Shown piece after piece: positions 61,476 through 64,000 of a stretch of 64,000 nt of DNA (positions are counted from its first letter, which is position 1; each line of letters begins with the position of its first letter). Below the pieces are notes generated by a model. That model did no database searches and was not told the origin of the DNA. It saw only the letters and a program-made list of their open reading frames with translations. Origin of the DNA: Lachnospiraceae bacterium (GTDB lineage: Bacteria; Bacillota; Clostridia; Lachnospirales; Lachnospiraceae); the NCBI GenBank assembly GCA_022781985.1, contig JALESH010000021.1, positions 23,412 through 87,411 of the forward strand. The letters run 5' to 3'. The position numbers and the translations under genes are program-made.

Positions 61476-62219
61476 ATGAATTTAAAATACTATTTACGGG
61501 GATTGGGGCTGGGCATTATCGTTACTGCCATTGTACTGGGGCTGGGCACAAGGGGAAAAGCGGAGCCCATGAGTGATGAGGAGATTATCAGCAGAGCCAG
61601 GAAGCTGGGCATGATAGAGAATAGAGTTTTGTCCCCTCCTCAGGAGGAGGCCGGGCCTGCTGAACAGACAGCGGAGGCCGGGGATGCAGAGGCTGCAATG
61701 AGGGAGGAGTCCTCCGCTGTTTCTGCCCTGGGACAGGAGGGGGAGGAGGCACCTCCTGTTATAACTGAATCGGAAGAGACGACGGCAGAGGAGGACTTGT
61801 CTGAGATGACAGGGGCAGAGGAAGCTGCCAATATGGAAGTTGGGTCGGACGGGACGGAAGCAGAGGAGGAGGCCTCCGCTGCTGCAGAGGGAGAGGGCAT
61901 CGGGGAGGTTTCACCCGTACCCTCCGTGAATCCTTCGGATCCTACTGCATTTATCGTACAGTCAGGAGAGAATCCCTCCAGTATCAGCAGAAGGCTGCAG
62001 GAGGGCGGCTGGATAGCCGATGCCGAGGAATTTAAAACCTTTCTGGTCAATAATGGTTATGACACTCTGATCGTAGCATCGGAGTACCATTTTCCTGTCG
62101 GCGCAGATATGGATACCATAGCCAAAATAATTACACAGAACAGGAGAATGAGGAATATGCCCACACAGCCGGAGCTTCCCATTCCCACAGTGCCGGAGGA
62201 GCCGCCTGCAACGGAATAG
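61476..62219 (+). CDS. Membrane-anchored protein with YceG/MltG-like N-terminal module
   Basis: A 247-aa protein. A membrane anchor (~5-25) is followed by a short helix (MSDEEIISRARKLGMI), then a Glu/Ala-rich linker of ~100 residues. The C-terminal module (~155-225) has FIVQSGENPSSISRRLQEGGWIADAEEFKTFL. It resembles the first subdomain of YceG/MltG lytic transglycosylases, but the catalytic domain is absent. So it is more likely a peptidoglycan-binding or regulatory protein than an enzyme. It ends the fla/che operon and may act at the wall around the flagellum; that is inference. Confidence 0.65.
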   Translation: MNLKYYLRGLGLGIIVTAIVLGLGTRGKAEPMSDEEIISRARKLGMIENRVLSPPQEEAGPAEQTAEAGDAEAAMREESSAVSALGQEGEEAPPVITESEETTAEEDLSEMTGAEEAANMEVGSDGTEAEEEASAAAEGEGIGEVSPVPSVNPSDPTAFIVQSGENPSSISRRLQEGGWIADAEEFKTFLVNNGYDTLIVASEYHFPVGADMDTIAKIITQNRRMRNMPTQPELPIPTVPEEPPATE

Positions 62220-62229
62220 TAAAAAAACG

Positions 62230-62267
62230 AAAACCCCTTGTCAATAGGGGGTTTACTATGTTATAAT
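62230..62267 (+). terminator. Operon-end hairpin overlapping the rpsB promoter
   Basis: AAACCCC (62231-62237) pairs with GGGGTTT (62248-62254) with a 10-base loop. The loop holds TTGTCA (62238-62243), which with an 18-base spacer and TATAAT (62262-62267) makes the rpsB promoter. The T-run is short. RNA from upstream forms the hairpin; RNA started at the rpsB promoter lacks it. Confidence 0.55.
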
Positions 62268-62273
62268 CAAAAC

Positions 62274-62380
62274 GTTGTGACTAAAAAACACGTATGTCTA
62301 TTCAGCGTCGGTGCTTTTTCTAAGGTAGGCGGTGGAGCCAAAGATGTACGGAAGCAAATGAACCAAACGGAGGTAAAATC
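62274..62380 (+). promoter_or_regulatory. rpsB leader, possibly regulatory
   Basis: About 107 bases lie between the expected start of rpsB transcription and its ATG, more than the operon genes have. It could hold a ribosomal-protein autoregulatory element, but I recognise no known motif; GGAGG lies before the ATG. Confidence 0.3.
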
Positions 62381-63157
62381 ATGAGCGTTATTTCAATGAA
62401 GCAGTTATTAGAGGCAGGTGTTCATTTCGGACATCAGACAAGAAGATGGAACCCTAAGATGGCTCCCTATATTTTCACCGAGAGAAATGGCATTCATATC
62501 ATTGACCTGCAGAAATCGGTAGGAAAGGTGGATGAGGCTTACAAGGCGGTTTTTGACATTGCATCCCAGGGCGGCACCATACTCTTTGTAGGTACCAAAA
62601 AGCAGGCACAGGATGCAGTGAAGACGGAGGCTGAGCGCTGCGGTATGTTCTATGTCAATGAAAGATGGTTGGGCGGTATGCTTACCAACTTTAAGACCAT
62701 CCGCAGCAGAATTGATAGATTAAAACAGATTGAGACCATGTCCCAGGATGGCACCTTTGACGTCCTTCCCAAGAAAGAGGTTATTGCACTTAAGAAGGAG
62801 TGGGAGAAGCTGGAGAAGAACCTGGGCGGAATCAAGGAGATGACAAGAATCCCGGATGCGATCTTTGTAGTGGATCCCAAGAAGGAGAGAATCTGTGTGC
62901 AGGAGGCTCATACCCTTGGGGTGACACTGATCGGTATTGGTGATACCAACAGCGATCCGGAAGAACTGGATTATATTATTCCTGGTAATGATGATGCCAT
63001 CAGAGCAGTAAAATTGATCGTATCCAAGATGGCGGATGCCGTAATTGAGGCAAACCAGGGCGTGGAAAACTACGTGGATGAGGCTGCGGAAGAAATGATG
63101 ACGGAAAACACAGCAAAAGCAACGGATATGGAAGAGGTAGTTGCCGCAGCAGAATAA
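62381..63157 (+). CDS. rpsB: 30S ribosomal protein S2
   Basis: S2 (258 aa) is a late-binding 30S protein. The start [27 protein letters not shown] and the [15 protein letters not shown] segment are diagnostic, and the C-terminal extension is Glu/Ala-rich. GGAGG precedes the ATG. It is followed by tsf, the universal rpsB-tsf pair, and follows the fla/che operon as in Bacillus. Confidence 0.98.
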   Translation: MSVISMKQLLEAGVHFGHQTRRWNPKMAPYIFTERNGIHIIDLQKSVGKVDEAYKAVFDIASQGGTILFVGTKKQAQDAVKTEAERCGMFYVNERWLGGMLTNFKTIRSRIDRLKQIETMSQDGTFDVLPKKEVIALKKEWEKLEKNLGGIKEMTRIPDAIFVVDPKKERICVQEAHTLGVTLIGIGDTNSDPEELDYIIPGNDDAIRAVKLIVSKMADAVIEANQGVENYVDEAAEEMMTENTAKATDMEEVVAAAE

Positions 63158-63193
63158 GTATGGGCTTTAGATGAATGGATGGAGGAAAAGGAA

Positions 63194-64000
63194 ATGGCTA
63201 TCACAGCGGGAATGGTAAAAGAATTAAGAGAAATGACCGGTGCTGGTATGATGGACTGTAAGAAAGCGCTTACAGAGACCAATGGAGATATGGATGCAGC
63301 AGTAGAGTTTCTTAGAAAAAACGGCCAGGCAAAGGCTGAAAAGAAAGCAGGAAGAATCGCGGCAGAGGGACTTTGCCGTGTGGCTATGGACGGAGACAGG
63401 TGTGCGGCAGTTGTAGAAGTGAACTCTGAGACTGACTTTGTCGCAAAGAACGAGGAGTTCCAGAAATTTGTGGAAGCGGTTGCAGCCCAGGCAGTAAGCT
63501 CTGATGCAGCGGATCTGGACGCTTTTCTGGCTGAGAGCTGGAAGGAAGACAGTTCTAAGACTGTGAAGGAGATTCTGGTAGAAAAAGTAGCAGTGATTGG
63601 AGAGAACCTGAATATCAGAAGATTTGAGAAGGTTACTGCAGAGAATGGCTGTGTGGTATCCTATGTGCATGGCGGCGGCAGGATCGGTGTTATCGTAGAG
63701 GCTGCTACGGATGTAGTAAATGATGCCGTGAAAGAGGCTCTTACCAATATAGCAATGCAGGTTGCTGCCCTGGCGCCTAAATACGTTTCCACAGATGAGG
63801 TTTCTGAGGAATATAAGGAGCATGAAAAGGAGATCCTTATGGCTCAGATCGCCCAGGATCCTAAGATGGCAGGCAAGCCTGAGAAGGTGATCGAGGGTGC
63901 TGTAATCGGCCGTCTCAACAAGGAGCTGAAGGAGGTATGTCTGTTAGAGCAGGCATATGTAAAGGCTGAGGATGGAAAGCAGACCGTAGCACAGTATGTT
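63194..64000 (+). CDS. tsf: Elongation factor Ts (partial, 3' end outside window)
   Basis: EF-Ts exchanges GDP for GTP on EF-Tu. The first 269 codons are present and the frame is open to the window edge. The N-terminal UBA-type motif VKELREMTGAGMMDCKKALTETNGDMDAAVEFLRK and the core NSETDFVAKN are clear. ATG 63194 has GGAGGAAAAGG upstream. It starts 36 bases after rpsB. Confidence 0.97.
   Translation, partial: MAITAGMVKELREMTGAGMMDCKKALTETNGDMDAAVEFLRKNGQAKAEKKAGRIAAEGLCRVAMDGDRCAAVVEVNSETDFVAKNEEFQKFVEAVAAQAVSSDAADLDAFLAESWKEDSSKTVKEILVEKVAVIGENLNIRRFEKVTAENGCVVSYVHGGGRIGVIVEAATDVVNDAVKEALTNIAMQVAALAPKYVSTDEVSEEYKEHEKEILMAQIAQDPKMAGKPEKVIEGAVIGRLNKELKEVCLLEQAYVKAEDGKQTVAQYV

Noticed and set aside
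1..64000. tRNA, rRNA, insertion sequences, prophage, toxin-antitoxin or CRISPR arrays
   Set aside because: No transposase, integrase, phage or Cas protein is encoded, and no regularly spaced direct repeats or tRNA-like cloverleaf was noticed by eye. A tRNAscan or CRISPR search was not possible.

Overview
The window is chromosomal DNA, roughly half GC by eye, of a motile, endospore-forming, Gram-positive anaerobe-type Firmicute. It is most likely in the Lachnospiraceae (Clostridium cluster XIVa). Three things point there: spore genes (gpr, spoIIP, sigK), a CodY regulator, and a fla/che locus with fliY, cheC, cheD, flhF/flhG and a WhiG/SigD-type sigma factor in Bacillus-like order. I could not run a search, so the genus is not fixed.

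Layout. Positions 1-3128 hold the end of a pyrimidine unit on the minus strand (pyrB, pyrI, a PHP-domain protein cut by the window edge), a nitroreductase, a bacterial PH-domain protein and a small membrane protein. Positions 3190-7300 form a compact folate operon: folC, folE, an HD-domain protein, folP and a folB-folK fusion. Positions 7318-10293 are the vitamin B6 locus, with the regulator pdxR divergent from pdxS-pdxT and overlapping -10 boxes. Two chemoreceptor genes follow (10481-13809), each with its own promoter. Next come rpsT (minus strand, UUG start), gpr and spoIIP, lepA-hemW, sigK with a degenerate HD-GYP gene, and then yifB-dprA-topA-codY.

From 27907 to 62219 there is one long, tightly packed fla/che operon of 40 genes. 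It holds rod and basal-body genes (flgB, flgC, fliE, fliF), the motor switch and export ATPase (fliG, fliH, fliI, fliJ), hook genes (ylxF-like, fliK, flgD, flg_new, flgE), the stator block (flbD, motA, motB, fliL), the switch and response regulator (fliM, fliY, cheY), the export gate (fliO, fliP, fliQ, fliR, flhB, flhA), flhF-flhG, chemotaxis genes (cheB, cheA, cheW, cheC, cheD), sigD, fapA and accessory proteins. rpsB and a partial tsf close the window. The order dprA-topA-codY-fla/che-sigD-swrB-like-rpsB-tsf matches the Bacillus subtilis chromosome, but trmFO-xerC-hslVU between topA and codY is missing. Flagellin, flgM, cheR and the hook-associated proteins are not here.

I found no tRNA, rRNA, insertion sequence, prophage or CRISPR array. 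The least ordinary signals are: a structured leader in front of sigK that can pair with its ribosome-binding site; sigK and gpr both lacking the usual propeptide; a perfect 14-bp inverted repeat inside the start of fliP; stem-loops between the hook genes; terminators interleaved with the next gene's promoter (topA/codY and the operon end/rpsB); an HD protein placed where folate synthesis lacks a phosphatase; and a SwrB-like protein at the end of the operon.
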